Assembly (NCBI RefSeq): GCF_000002875.2
Contig: NC_009414.2
Coordinates: 1,070,155 to 1,134,154 of the forward strand
Origin: Leishmania infantum JPCM5
Lineage: Eukaryota > Euglenozoa > Kinetoplastea > Trypanosomatida > Trypanosomatidae
Length of the DNA: 64,000 bases
Direction: 5' to 3'
Shown one piece after another: positions 52,573-62,292 of this stretch. The position numbers and the translations under genes were made by a program. Under the pieces are notes generated by a model, which was not told the origin of the DNA, did not search any database, and saw only the letters and a program-made list of their open reading frames with translations. Within the stretch, counting starts at the first letter, position 1, and the number at the start of each line of letters is the position of its first letter.

Positions 52573-55038
52573 GGTTGTTGGAGCAGCGTGCTGATTCTGG
52601 TTTTGTGCAGAGTGGAGAGAAGGAGGGTGCAGTGAACTACGGTGTTGGATGACAAGAGAGTAGCGTTCGTATGCGTGCGCACGCCAGCCAGTCTGCGAGG
52701 AAGCGAGACGGGTTGGCCACAAACGACAAAGAGAAAAACGCGGTAAGTTTGACGCGCCGTCGCCACTCCTCCAGTTCGATTTTGTGGCCACCGACAGCGA
52801 GGAACGCAAAGAAGGAAGGAAAAGGAAGAAGAGAAAAAGGCGTGGCCGCTGAGAGACGGAAGAGACACCAGCAGGCAGAGTGGCGCAAAAGCAGGAGCTT
52901 CTTTCCATGGTGAGCGGAGAGAAATGAAAGCAGCCACCCAAACGCAAAACGAGCGGTAAGGAGAGGGGAAGAGAGGCAGCGGTAGAGCCACTTGCGGACA
53001 AAGATGAGAGGCCTTCCCTACCTCCCGCTCGCCTCGCCTGGAGTCCCGTCCGTCTTTTGCGTTGCTTGCAGTCCCTTTCCTGCACCCAAGAGGGCGGGTC
53101 ATAGAAAGAGTTGCACATGCCCTGCCCTCTCAGGGGCTTGTCCCACTCGGATGAAAGGATCGCCTATTAGTGGACAGCCTGAGCCGCACACGCACACACT
53201 CGCACAAACACAGACACAGACGCAGCTTGAAGAAGGTGCGAGGAGACGGGTGAAAGCGCATCGGTGTGCGCGTGCGGCTCATTTTGTTTATTCTTGGGAT
53301 CACGATTTGCTTGTTGGACAGTGTTAGTTACACTTTACTTTGCGACAGTGTGTCTCAGCACCAACCCGCACATAGACGGGCCCGTGTACGCAACACCGCG
53401 TACAGCGAGTCCTAAACGCGTGCTTGGCGCAGACTCGGTTCACTATGCTCAACTTCTCTCTATCTCTCACACACACGACAGGGGACAAAAAGGAGCATAC
53501 AAAAGCAACCAAGATGAACAAAAACAAAAAAAAAGAATCTTTTTTTTTTCTTCGTGTCATCTGTCCTTGTTAGCTTTCGCCTGCCTACTCACCTAGAGGA
53601 ACAGCAACGCAAAACACGCATACAGACACCTACGTCATGGTTAACATCCATCTCTCTTTACCTGCCATCTCTCTCTCTCGCATCTCGTAGCTCGCAGCTC
53701 CAAGGTACGTCATCGACTTGCTGGAATCTCTTCTCTACAATTTGCGTGCACATTTAGATGTATGTGTGTGTATGAGAATCTCTTCTTGCCCGGCGCCTTC
53801 ACCTTCACGCTCCTCCTTCCCTTTCCTCATGAGTTTCTTTTCCCTGCCGTATTGTTTTTTTGTTGTTGTTCGTCTTATGGTCATTGACAGGATCTGAGGT
53901 GCAAGAGAAAAGGGAGCGAAGCAAGGCGTGGAAGCCCTGGTGGCGCATACGCACTGGTCAGAACTGACCCTGAAATCCTTTTCTCCTCATCTCCTTTTCG
54001 TTTTCACTCACTCGCGCCTCGCCTTCTTTTAGCTGCTGCCTTCTCTTTGCTTCTCTTCAGACCAAAAGGAGGTATGCATGGCCAGCAACAGCACACACAC
54101 ACAGCGGGACGTACGCGTTCAACGTTCTATTTCTCTTGTCCCTCTCTGCCGCGTGGGTCTTCATGCAACTGCATCCTACAACTATGAGAGCGATACAGAC
54201 AAACAAAAAAAAGGAAAGGAGGGCAAGACACGAAAGCGGGGCGGGGCGGTGTGTGTGGGGGGAGGGGGGGGGTAGAGACTTGTCAACGACACAAAACGGG
54301 AGAAGGAAGAACAAACAAAAAGAATACCTGCGACATGCCATTCCGATCGCATCTTTCGCTTTACATTGCTGGCAGGGGTGATGGAAGACAAGACAGAACA
54401 AGGAGGCGAGTGAGGGAGTGGAAGTGGAAAAGGGCGGGGGAGGGGGGGGGCAACAACGGTAACCCGTAGTGAGTGGCATAACGCGGTGGGGAGGGAAAGG
54501 AAGAGGTCGAATAAAAAAAAAGGAGCACGGTCGTTGAAGCTACGCTTCACCATCAACATGACACACGCATACACTAGATAGGCCACCTCACTCACTCTCT
54601 CTTCATCGGGCACATGCGCACGAAAAGACGCGCACGCACGTTCTTTGGTGTGGAGCCGTGCGGCAAAGAGAGAGCGTCGGGCAGAGCGTGATCGCGCCAC
54701 TGCGCGTGTGGGACAGGAGGGGAGCGACCACTCGTCGCGCTTCTTGCTGAGCATCTTGCTCGACTTCAGTCCTCCTCAGCAGATGGGGTGAATGCGTGTT
54801 TCTCTACGGGTGCACGCACGAGGGCAGAAGAGAATGAGAGAGAGAGGGGATGGCCAGGTGTTCTGCCGCTCTCGTTGTCCTCACGCTTCCCTCGCGTGTG
54901 TCGTGGCGGAGAACGAAAAAAGGAGGGGAGGGGGAGGGGCAAGGGAGGAAGGAGACATAGCCGCGAGGAAGGGAGGGAGAAACGCGAAAAAAGGAGGCCA
55001 TTCCTACACGAGCAGCAACCATGTCACCTCCGGTCTTC
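52573..55038. other. 2.5 kb gap with reversed strand composition; no gene accepted
   Basis: From about 53440 to 54060 the plus strand is pyrimidine-rich, opposite to most gaps here. It ends in a tract-plus-CAG at 54031-54060 on the plus strand. The parts on each side (52640-53000 and 54180-55020) show the usual plus-strand purine and G-run bias. No convincing coding frame on either strand. Confidence 0.5.
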
Positions 55039-56037
55039 CTACTCGCGGGCGCGCTGGCGAAAGACGCTCATCTTCACCTTGGAGACGCCTATCACGGGCT
55101 GCGCCTTGGAGAGCTCATCAAAGACGTTGACTTTCTCCGCAAAGTCCATAAAGACGTGTCCCTTGGCTGAGTTGTTGCGCAGGGACACGAGATGCGCAGA
55201 CATTGGACCGAGGGCGGCGCGGATCTCATCGTCTGTCACGGAGCCGGTCGTGTTGAACATGAGGCGGTCACCTACAGCCTCTGACACCTTGCGCTCACGC
55301 GGCGGCAGACGCTTGGACGCCGGCGCAGCCGCAGCCGTGGCGGCAGGCTCAGTCGTCGGCTTCTTGCCACCCTCGTGGGCCACCACGCGCATTGGCTTGT
55401 GCTCAGCTGTCTTCACCGGGGCGCGGCTCACCAGGCTAGCCCAGCTCTTCGGCTTGCTGCTCACCGGCGCCGGTGCGGGCTTCTCCTCCTCGTCCTCCAA
55501 TTCCGCAGGGGCGGCGGCCGACGCGGGCTCCTCGGCCGCCTCCGGCTTCGGCGCCGGCTGCGCAGGGGCCGCCTCAGGCTCAGGCGTGGGCGACTTCGAC
55601 TTCTCCGCGGCGGCCGGGGTCGGCTCAGGCGCTGGCGGCTCCGGGGTGACGGCGCCGATGCGGGCAATGACCTGGTGACGAACATAGTAGCCGTCCATAC
55701 CGTAGGTGTCCTGGAAGGACTCCAGCGTCGTAACGATGTGGTAGTACTGCTGCATCTCCCCAAAGGCGGTCATCGTCACGAACACGTTTACGCCACCGTA
55801 GAGGGGCGCGGCATTAACGCTGTCCACACGTAGGCGGCTGCCCTGCAGCGAGACGGCCCACTTCTGCACGGCGATCGGCACATAGCTGTCGTGCACCTCA
55901 GAGATTCCGAGCTCGAAGTCGTTGACCGTGAGGGTGGCGTGGCGGCCGTAGAGATCGGCAATGTTTGCCGCGTTCTTTGCTACACGCTCGACGAAATCGA
56001 CGGTGAACGCGTTCGCAACCTGCTGTGCGGCAGCCAT
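55039..56037 (-). CDS. G3BP-like NTF2 and RRM domain protein
   Basis: 332 residues from the ATG at 56037 (MAAAQQVANAF); the upstream open frame is T/C-rich leader sequence. Residues about 5-130 form an NTF2-like domain (VDFVERVAKNAANIADLYG, then FVTMTAFGEMQQYYHIVTTLES). A Pro/Glu/Ala-rich low-complexity linker follows (about 131-245), then an RRM (about 255-330) with the RNP2-like DRLMFNTTG and RNP1-like KGHVFMDF. NTF2 + acidic/proline linker + RRM is the G3BP/Rasputin layout, an RNA-binding stress-granule scaffold. There is no RGG tail; the chain ends MSVFRQRARE. It is probably a cytoplasmic mRNA regulator, which suits an organism controlling genes after transcription. Confidence 0.88.
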   Translation of the reverse strand: MAAAQQVANAFTVDFVERVAKNAANIADLYGRHATLTVNDFELGISEVHDSYVPIAVQKWAVSLQGSRLRVDSVNAAPLYGGVNVFVTMTAFGEMQQYYHIVTTLESFQDTYGMDGYYVRHQVIARIGAVTPEPPAPEPTPAAAEKSKSPTPEPEAAPAQPAPKPEAAEEPASAAAPAELEDEEEKPAPAPVSSKPKSWASLVSRAPVKTAEHKPMRVVAHEGGKKPTTEPAATAAAAPASKRLPPRERKVSEAVGDRLMFNTTGSVTDDEIRAALGPMSAHLVSLRNNSAKGHVFMDFAEKVNVFDELSKAQPVIGVSKVKMSVFRQRARE

Positions 56038-57096
56038 CCTCTTGTATGTTTGTCTTCGTGGGCCCCACACAATATTTTGAGAAGAGGCTCTCGTGACAGG
56101 AGGGCGCGCAAGTTGAGAGAAAGAGGGAGCGGCAAGGGGAAGAGGAAAAACGGGACCGTCACACGGGCTCACAATAGAAAGAGGGGCTTTAATTAGAAGC
56201 ACAGAGTAGAGCGAGAAGGAGATGACACACAGAGAGGGCGAGGGAAAGAGAGAATGGATTCTTGTCCGTGTGGCAGGGGGGTTGTATGTGTGTATATATG
56301 TGTATAGGTGTATAAGGAAGGAGGTGAAAATCAATATTTCGTGATGCGGAAAAAGAGAGAGAGGGTGGAAGAGGGTGACCACGGGAAAGGCAGAAAACGA
56401 TAGCAGAGAAACCGGGGAGCCACGCAATGCCAAAAGCAGCGCAGGGGGGGGGGGCGGCAGGAACGTAGCGCGCGCACAGGCCGCATCTTGTCGACGTAAA
56501 CCACAGAATCGCGTGCTAGCCCAAGAAGAGCCTGGGCGAAGGGGGAAAGGGGAAAATACGATTCTGTTAATAAAAGAAAGGGCGTCCCACGCAGCGTTGT
56601 CCGCCGAGATGCGGCAACTCCGTAAACATGTCGTCCGAGTGAATAGAGGGAGGGCATTCGCGGTGTGCATACAATGCGCCAAAAACACGTGAAGGGATGG
56701 CCATCTTGTGCACGAGAAGGTGGGAACACACGCACGAGCACCTGAAGGGTGCCGTATGCGCATCTCTCAGCGTGTTAGTGTCGGCAGCGGCGATGACTTG
56801 ACTCATCTCCCTCCGTCTCAGCGCTTTGCTAATGCCGGCAAACGGCACTCGAGTGCGGCCTTCCTCTTCGTGCGCCCACCCACGAAACCCTCAGTGCTCC
56901 CGCCAGGGCGAAAACCCGTCTGCGAGATCGGCAAAGAGGAGAACGAGGGAAGGAAAGAAGAGGGGTGGGGGAAGGGAGAGGGCAAGAAAAAAGATCTGGC
57001 AGTGAGTCCAGACCCAGCACGAGCGCTTCGAAAACATAGCACACGCGCACACACTTTCGACTGGGATAATGGGCGTCACTGCAGCCAGTAAGCGAC
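56038..57096. other. gap between G3BP-like and PPR-like genes; no gene seen
   Basis: About 1.06 kb, with TG/TA-rich sequence at 56285-56312 and a 12-G run near 56446-56457. Frames are UTR shadows. Confidence 0.55.
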
Positions 57097-59016
57097 TCAC
57101 GATTTGTGCGCAGGGGCGTCCACCTTCAGCGCGGCGGCGGGGACACCCAAACTACGCAGCACGGCCGTGCAAAGCGCCACACTTCGCGAGTCCACAGTCG
57201 AGTTACTTGAACGCAGCAGGTGCAGAGCCCGCCGCATCGCAGCAGCGTCAGCGGCCACGGCCAGCTCTCGCAGGAGGCGTGCTCCGTGCTTTACATCGAC
57301 ACTCGACTTATGCGCCACGCTTAGCTCCGCGACACGGAGAGCAGCACCGATGTCCCGAGCGTCGAGTGCGACAGCCATGGCCGCGTGCAGCCAGGCAGCA
57401 TTCACTGCAATCCCGGCATCCTCCATCTCGCGCTGCAGCGACGGCAGCCGCAGAGCGCCGTCCACCGGCGCGGTTGCCGCGTACACCTCTAGTAGAAGCG
57501 CGTAAGTGGTGCTGGTGGGTGCGGTCTCATAGCGCGGGTAGAGGCTAAGCACCTCCTCTGCGCGCTTCGCGCTGCCCGCGAATTGGCAGGCGGCCAGCAG
57601 CAGGTCGAGTGTGACGGAGGTAACTGGCACTGGTTCGCGCTCCTCTGCGTCCGTGGCCGACGTCTTCTCCGAGACAAGCGGCACAGCAGGATCCTTGAGA
57701 TGTGCTGCCGCAACAAGTGGGGTGAGGGCGGCGACCACGTTGCGCACAGGGTCCGTTGACAAAAGCGACAGGCGACGCGACTGCAGAAAAAGCTTCGGTC
57801 GCTCCCCGGGGCGGTTGTATGGTGCCGGCACTTCCCTTTCAAGCACCCGCAACGCGGAGCGTATCCGCCCCGCTTTCGTGAGCGCCTCCACGTACAGCAG
57901 AGCCGCCACGGGCTCGTTCTCCTTCGCCACAAGTCCAAACTGGCGGTGTGTGTCGATGTAGGATCGCATGTAGGCGGCGGCGTCAGCATCGCCGTATTTG
58001 GCGCACTTGGCCAGCAGACGGAACACTGTAATCTCGCTGCTCAGCACCGGTTCCTGCGTGGCTGCCGTTGTCGCCGTGGGGGAGGAAGGCGAGGAGGTGT
58101 CGGCGGCCTGCTCACTGGCGGCTTTCGCGGGCGACGACGATGAATGACGTTCTCGTGTTTGCATGAGCTTTAACACCTTCACCACCGCGGATGGCGGGGT
58201 CGACATGTTCATTGCACTAAGGAGGAGGTACGGCAGCACAATCGACGGTGTCACACGCTCCGGCGCAGCACGATGCAACAGCTCAAAGCTCTCATGAATG
58301 ACAGCGGTATCGTAGTGCACCCGTAGCAACGTTTGGAAGCAGTGTTGAAGGCGCAGCGGAAGAAGTGGGTAGCGGGCAACGGCGTCGGTATCGATAATGA
58401 TCTCGACTTCCTCGCGAATCCCGGGCCACCATGCCACACAGTTTTGGTGGCCGAGACGCAGGTACAGGAGAAACATGGACAGCTTGGTCACTACATCCGG
58501 CACGATACCTTTTGAACGCTGCAGCTCCACAAGGTTCTCCACCTCGTACTGGTTAAATGTGTCGGTCATGCTAATGGCAAGAAGAAACACATTGAATAGC
58601 TCCACGGACGGGGCGCGGTCCTCCATCTCCAGTAAACACTGCGTGAAGAGGAACCGCATCTCCTCCAGCTTTTGGAGATCGCAGAGCACTTTGAGCAGCA
58701 ACACCGTCATCGGCTCCACGTCCTCCAGCCGACCGCAAAACTGTGTAAGCGGCTTTCCCGGTATGAAGCGTGGCTCAGCAGTCGCATTATCACCACCGGT
58801 TGTGCTCGACGACTCTGCGGACGTGGAAGGCGCCTGTGTGCGCTGCGCCTCCTCCTGCTGATATGATCGGTAGAAGCGCTGAAATTGTTTGAACACCTCC
58901 GCCGCGGCGAGGAGACCGCGTCCGTCGTGCTCCACAGCCTTCAAAACCACTTGGTACGGTGTGAAGCTGCGGCGACCCGCCGCCTGCGACGACAGCCGGA
59001 GCGTCACGCACCGCAT
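57097..59016 (-). CDS. PPR-like, probably mitochondrial protein
   Basis: 639 residues if started at the ATG at 59016 (MRCVTLRLSSQAAGRRSF), which gives a good mitochondrial presequence: basic, hydroxylated, no acidic residue for over 20 positions. An in-frame ATG at 59190 would add 58 residues of less convincing sequence, and the frame upstream of it starts at a TTG. The body is a helical-repeat solenoid. Segments such as FRLLAKCAKYGDADAAAYMR, LYVEALTKAGRIRSALRVLE, LDLLLAACQFAGSAKRAEEVL and YALLLEVYAATAPV follow the 35-residue pentatricopeptide pattern in a degenerate form. Kinetoplastid PPR proteins bind mitochondrial RNAs or the mitoribosome, which is the inferred role. A Ser/Thr/Ala-rich loop interrupts the repeats. 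Confidence 0.75.
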   Translation of the reverse strand: MRCVTLRLSSQAAGRRSFTPYQVVLKAVEHDGRGLLAAAEVFKQFQRFYRSYQQEEAQRTQAPSTSAESSSTTGGDNATAEPRFIPGKPLTQFCGRLEDVEPMTVLLLKVLCDLQKLEEMRFLFTQCLLEMEDRAPSVELFNVFLLAISMTDTFNQYEVENLVELQRSKGIVPDVVTKLSMFLLYLRLGHQNCVAWWPGIREEVEIIIDTDAVARYPLLPLRLQHCFQTLLRVHYDTAVIHESFELLHRAAPERVTPSIVLPYLLLSAMNMSTPPSAVVKVLKLMQTRERHSSSSPAKAASEQAADTSSPSSPTATTAATQEPVLSSEITVFRLLAKCAKYGDADAAAYMRSYIDTHRQFGLVAKENEPVAALLYVEALTKAGRIRSALRVLEREVPAPYNRPGERPKLFLQSRRLSLLSTDPVRNVVAALTPLVAAAHLKDPAVPLVSEKTSATDAEEREPVPVTSVTLDLLLAACQFAGSAKRAEEVLSLYPRYETAPTSTTYALLLEVYAATAPVDGALRLPSLQREMEDAGIAVNAAWLHAAMAVALDARDIGAALRVAELSVAHKSSVDVKHGARLLRELAVAADAAAMRRALHLLRSSNSTVDSRSVALCTAVLRSLGVPAAALKVDAPAHKS

Positions 59017-59503
59017 GTCCCGCAAAAGGGCCGCTAAGCGTTCGTGTATCTGTGTGGGTGGGTGGATGCTCGTCAGAAAGGCCTGTTGGTGTACTGGCAG
59101 CCGCGTTTGCACATGCGATTGTGTAGAAGTGAAGACAAGAGCGATGGGAGACAAGTCAAGGCCTTCGACGTACCGGTAAGAAATCAGCATAGAGAGAGGG
59201 ATCGAATGCAGACCCACCACCTCCGCTTGCGCCTTCGCTGCTGCCGCACGCAACGTGGTCTCTCTTTCTAGAGCAGAGCATTCGCCGTTGCCTGCTTTGA
59301 ATCAGCTTTTGCGCACAACCTGGCAGCTCTCCGTTCGCGCTATCGACGAGAAGCACTTCCCTCTTGAAAAGAGGGGGGGAGGCACGAAAAATGAAACTTG
59401 TTGCACCACGCATATCGTTTTGCTTAAAGACCTCAGCAAGCCCTGTTCATACAGACCACTTCAGTGCATCATATTAAGATTACCCCGACTTTGTGTGGGG
59501 AGG

Positions 59504-59549
59504 CCAAGAGCCTGCAGCCCGGCCGCCGGGCACGGCTGCGGCCTCTTGG
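59504..59549. repeat. inverted repeat, strong hairpin at the 5' side of the DIRE-like element
   Basis: Arms CCAAGAG (59504-59510) and CTCTTGG (59543-59549) pair perfectly. Inside them GCAGCC (59514-59519) pairs with GGCTGC (59534-59539), around a GC-rich apical part that can pair again (CCCGG with CCGGG). It lies close to the start of the endonuclease remnant. Confidence 0.7.
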
Positions 59550-60545
59550 TGTCGGCGGACAGCGCTTGGCTGGCGCGGTGCCGAGGAGACGTGCGGCCAT
59601 GATCGCGCTTGGACCGGCTCACGACGAGTCGCGCTGACGGCTCACCACATATGCGCGCAGGCGCCCACCGCTTTTCTGCCTTTGCTGCCTTTGCTGCGTT
59701 GCGGTGGTGTGGAGCGTGATCGCGGCAACGGCCCGCTCTGCATGCACCGGAATCGCAGTGGGCAGGACGACGCCACACGGCGTTGGTTGTCCCGTCTCCT
59801 CGACGAGTCCTCGCTGCAAGTGTGTACGCTGCAGGAGACTCACTTCTCCCCTGCAGGCCTGGAAGGCGCTTGGTCTGCACGGCGTTCAGTCTTCTCGGTG
59901 CAGCAAGAGAGGGAGGGAGCGCGAGTGATGAGCGAGAGAGGAGCCCCGTAGTACATGCCGATTATGCCCACAGCGCATGCGCGCGCAGCATGCGGCATCT
60001 CCTCCATCCCACCGTGCGGCCGGATGAGGCGCCGACCGCGCGGCACGTATCCGAAGAGGGGGCGAGGCGGGAGAGGAGGGGCCCGCTAGACGCATGTCCC
60101 GATTCGACGGCATGACGGTTGCTCCTAGACGACCAGGACGTCGCCGCAGCGCAGCAGTGGGTGCGTGGGCTGTGGCTGTGCATGCGCGTGCTTTTGCTGG
60201 TGTGTTCGTGGTAGAAGGACAGGCTGAAGAAGACATATATGTGCAGGTGCCCGCAAAACCGCGTGTCCTCACCGCTTTCGCCCCTCTTCCTCTGGTGCTG
60301 CAGTGGTGTTCGCCCTTGCGAATGCGCAAACGTCCAGTTGATCCGTGTGAGCGCACTCGGCTCCCACCCTCTTCTGCAGCACCGCGGAGGAACACGCGTG
60401 TCAGTGGCGCCTTTGGCGAAAAATGAGCAATAGAACTGTACCTGAGTGCTTGCGTATGCCGATCGATGCGTCAACTGCTGTCACGGCAATCTCGCTCTTC
60501 AACTTGTGCACTTTGCAGTTTGGCACGAGTTACAATCCACATCAT

Positions 60546-60757
60546 CCGGGCACGTCACAGGCCCCGTCGCCCGACGCAACGCCATCTACGACCTGAGCAC
60601 CGGCATCAGCAGCCATGCATCGCTCTGACTTTCCCACGCCGTAGGTGCCCCTGTCACCACCCGAGGCGGCTCGGCACTGGCAGGAGGGATAGGGGGATAA
60701 GGGGGGCGGCCCGGGGCCATGAGGATGCCACGCGTTGCGGCGTGCCTCCCGTCATCA
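60546..60757 (+). mobile_element. SIDER-type retroposon with internal deletion (copy C)
   Basis: The left arm 60546-60573 equals 50811-50838 and the right arm 60571-60757 equals 51112-51302 apart from a small indel in a G/A-rich run. About 273 bp present in copy B are missing. The junction falls at a short CCG microhomology next to GCAACGC, which occurs at both ends of the missing piece in copy B. Confidence 0.75.
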
Positions 60758-61143
60758 GGGATGGTGACGGCAACAGGAAACTAAGAAAAAGTCAGAAGTA
60801 TGTGGTCGCCAAATGAGCACTGGAAGAGGAAGGGAAGAAGAATGGCTGAGAAGGTTTCAAGCAACCACAGCGCCCCATTCCTGCTAGATGTCCCCCCGTT
60901 CTCCGCGTCCAAGATGGCCCCACCAAGAATATTGGTCCAACGCCGTCCACACGGACAAGCGCTGCAGGATGGCGATGGCTAGCTAAGGTGCACATGAACA
61001 CAAAGGGAAAGGTGCTCACGTAGACACACGCGCGAGTCCACCTATTAAATAGGGAGGCGCAGAGTTTTTCCTGCGTTCTCTCGCTTGCATGTATTGGTGG
61101 GCGTGCAGCGTCTCGAGCACACGGTGATGACCTTTGCGCAAGA

Positions 61144-62292
61144 CTAGTCGGGCCCACCCTCGGCGCCCGGTTCCGCGCCTCCGACTGCCGTATCTGTCTC
61201 TTCCACCGCAGCCGTCCTGACGTAGTTGATCTTCATAGCCACGTAGCCCGGCGCGAACTCGTTCGTGGTGCGGTGGAGGAGATTGTACTCCGGGTAGTAC
61301 TCCGGTTCCACTCCGATCCCCTTGCCTTCGTTGTACGCCTTGCCAACAGGGCTCTCGGGGTCGAGGAAAACAATGACGGTGAACCGCTGCGGCCGGAATA
61401 CGCCGAGCACCTTCTTCATCCGGTCCGAGTAGTTCGCCGCTCGGCTGTTCGTTTCGTAAGAGGCAAAGGAGCAGTGATCCTCTGGGGTAATGTGCATCGT
61501 CTGATACTCCTCGTCACGGATGGCGTTAATGCTGTAGCCGCAGGGCTCGAACTGGAGGTCGTGTAGCGTCCACGTGCCGTCCACAACGCGATCCAGGTGC
61601 GTCGCAGCGCGGATCGCCGCCGTCTCCGCGCTGGTGGAGATGAAGCGGTCGCTGAACCAGTGCTTGGTCTGCTCCTTGTCCAGCCCGTACATGGTCATAC
61701 TGAGCTGTGTGTCATCCTCAGAGCTGCAGGGGCGGATGATGTCATCGTAACAGAAGAGAAAGTAATGGTCGCTGTCCACAGGGCCGAAGATGTAAGGCTT
61801 GCCAGTAGGGAAGTGCTGCTTCAGTGTCGCAAACTCGTCCGCCAGGGACGTGTGCGGCCCTTTCTGCATCCACGGAAAGGAGTAGTTTTTGTGCATGAAG
61901 GACACCCACTCCAGCTCCCCACGCACCGCGCTGATTGCCTCGAGGATGTTGGGGATGCTGTTAAGCAATGTGGTGGTGCCGCATGTGATAAGAATAATGC
62001 GGTTTTTCATCACAAAGAGAGAGCTCTCGGTCAGAACGTAGCTGTTTATGTACTCGTTCGACTCCCTCGACACGATCTGCGCGTTGAGCGAGCCAACCAC
62101 ACCGGACCACACGGAGTCGTCGAGGCTGCGCAGCCCATCCACGTGCGTCTCCAGTGTACAGCGCAAAATCACCTCGAGGCGCTTCTCCGGACCTTCGAAG
62201 CTGAACCCTTGCTCCGGGTTGTACCCTTTCATGGAGCCCCACATCGCCATGAGCGTGAGGGGGTCCTTTGTGGTGTTCGAGCAGACATTCAT
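61144..62292 (-). CDS. AdoMetDC: S-adenosylmethionine decarboxylase proenzyme (catalytic form)
   Basis: 382 residues, ATG at 62292. It makes decarboxylated AdoMet for spermidine synthesis and, in kinetoplastids, for trypanothione. The self-cleavage site is intact: YVLTES followed by SLFV, with cleavage expected between Glu89 and Ser90 to give the pyruvoyl group. The active-site Cys104 sits in TCGTT. Other family blocks are visible (FEGPEKRLEV near the N-terminus, FEPCGYSINAI, TPEDHCSFASYETN). The C-terminal 25 residues are Glu/Gly/Ala-rich. Because the cleavage site is present, this is the catalytic subunit and not the inactive prozyme that activates it. In Leishmania AdoMetDC genes are often duplicated, so a further copy may lie to the right of the window. 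Confidence 0.97.
   Translation of the reverse strand: MNVCSNTTKDPLTLMAMWGSMKGYNPEQGFSFEGPEKRLEVILRCTLETHVDGLRSLDDSVWSGVVGSLNAQIVSRESNEYINSYVLTESSLFVMKNRIILITCGTTTLLNSIPNILEAISAVRGELEWVSFMHKNYSFPWMQKGPHTSLADEFATLKQHFPTGKPYIFGPVDSDHYFLFCYDDIIRPCSSEDDTQLSMTMYGLDKEQTKHWFSDRFISTSAETAAIRAATHLDRVVDGTWTLHDLQFEPCGYSINAIRDEEYQTMHITPEDHCSFASYETNSRAANYSDRMKKVLGVFRPQRFTVIVFLDPESPVGKAYNEGKGIGVEPEYYPEYNLLHRTTNEFAPGYVAMKINYVRTAAVEETDTAVGGAEPGAEGGPD

Larger units (their letters stand above)
59480..60760 (+). mobile_element. degenerate ingi/L1Tc-clade retroposon (DIRE-like) with SIDER-type 3' part
   Basis: A plus-strand frame at 59493-59951 includes, near its end, RRWLSRLLDESSLQVCTLQ followed by ETHF (59829-59846 encode LQETHF). 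This is the N-terminal motif of the AP-type endonuclease of ingi/L1Tc LINEs. The frame then breaks, and no reverse transcriptase motif is visible to 60540. From 60546 the sequence is SIDER, in the same orientation as the endonuclease frame. Together they look like one dead non-LTR retrotransposon reduced to its 5' and 3' ends. It is antisense to the transcription of the cluster. The endonuclease call is by eye. Confidence 0.55.
59017..61143. other. gap holding a degenerate retroposon; no intact gene
   Basis: 2.1 kb between the PPR-like gene and AdoMetDC, covering the AdoMetDC 3'UTR zone. Most of it (about 59480-60760) is accounted for by the DIRE/SIDER remnant on the plus strand. Confidence 0.6.

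Noticed and set aside
52573..53118. 182-codon N-terminal extension of homoserine kinase
   Set aside because: UTR-like Ser/Leu/Phe-rich translation; the family start (VPATTANIGP) sits 18 residues after the chosen ATG, as usual.
54078..54275. 65-codon plus-strand frame after the plus-strand CAG at 54060
   Set aside because: The second half reads Lys/Gly runs from A- and G-tracts; only the splice-like signal is of interest, so I list the block as a finding, not a gene.
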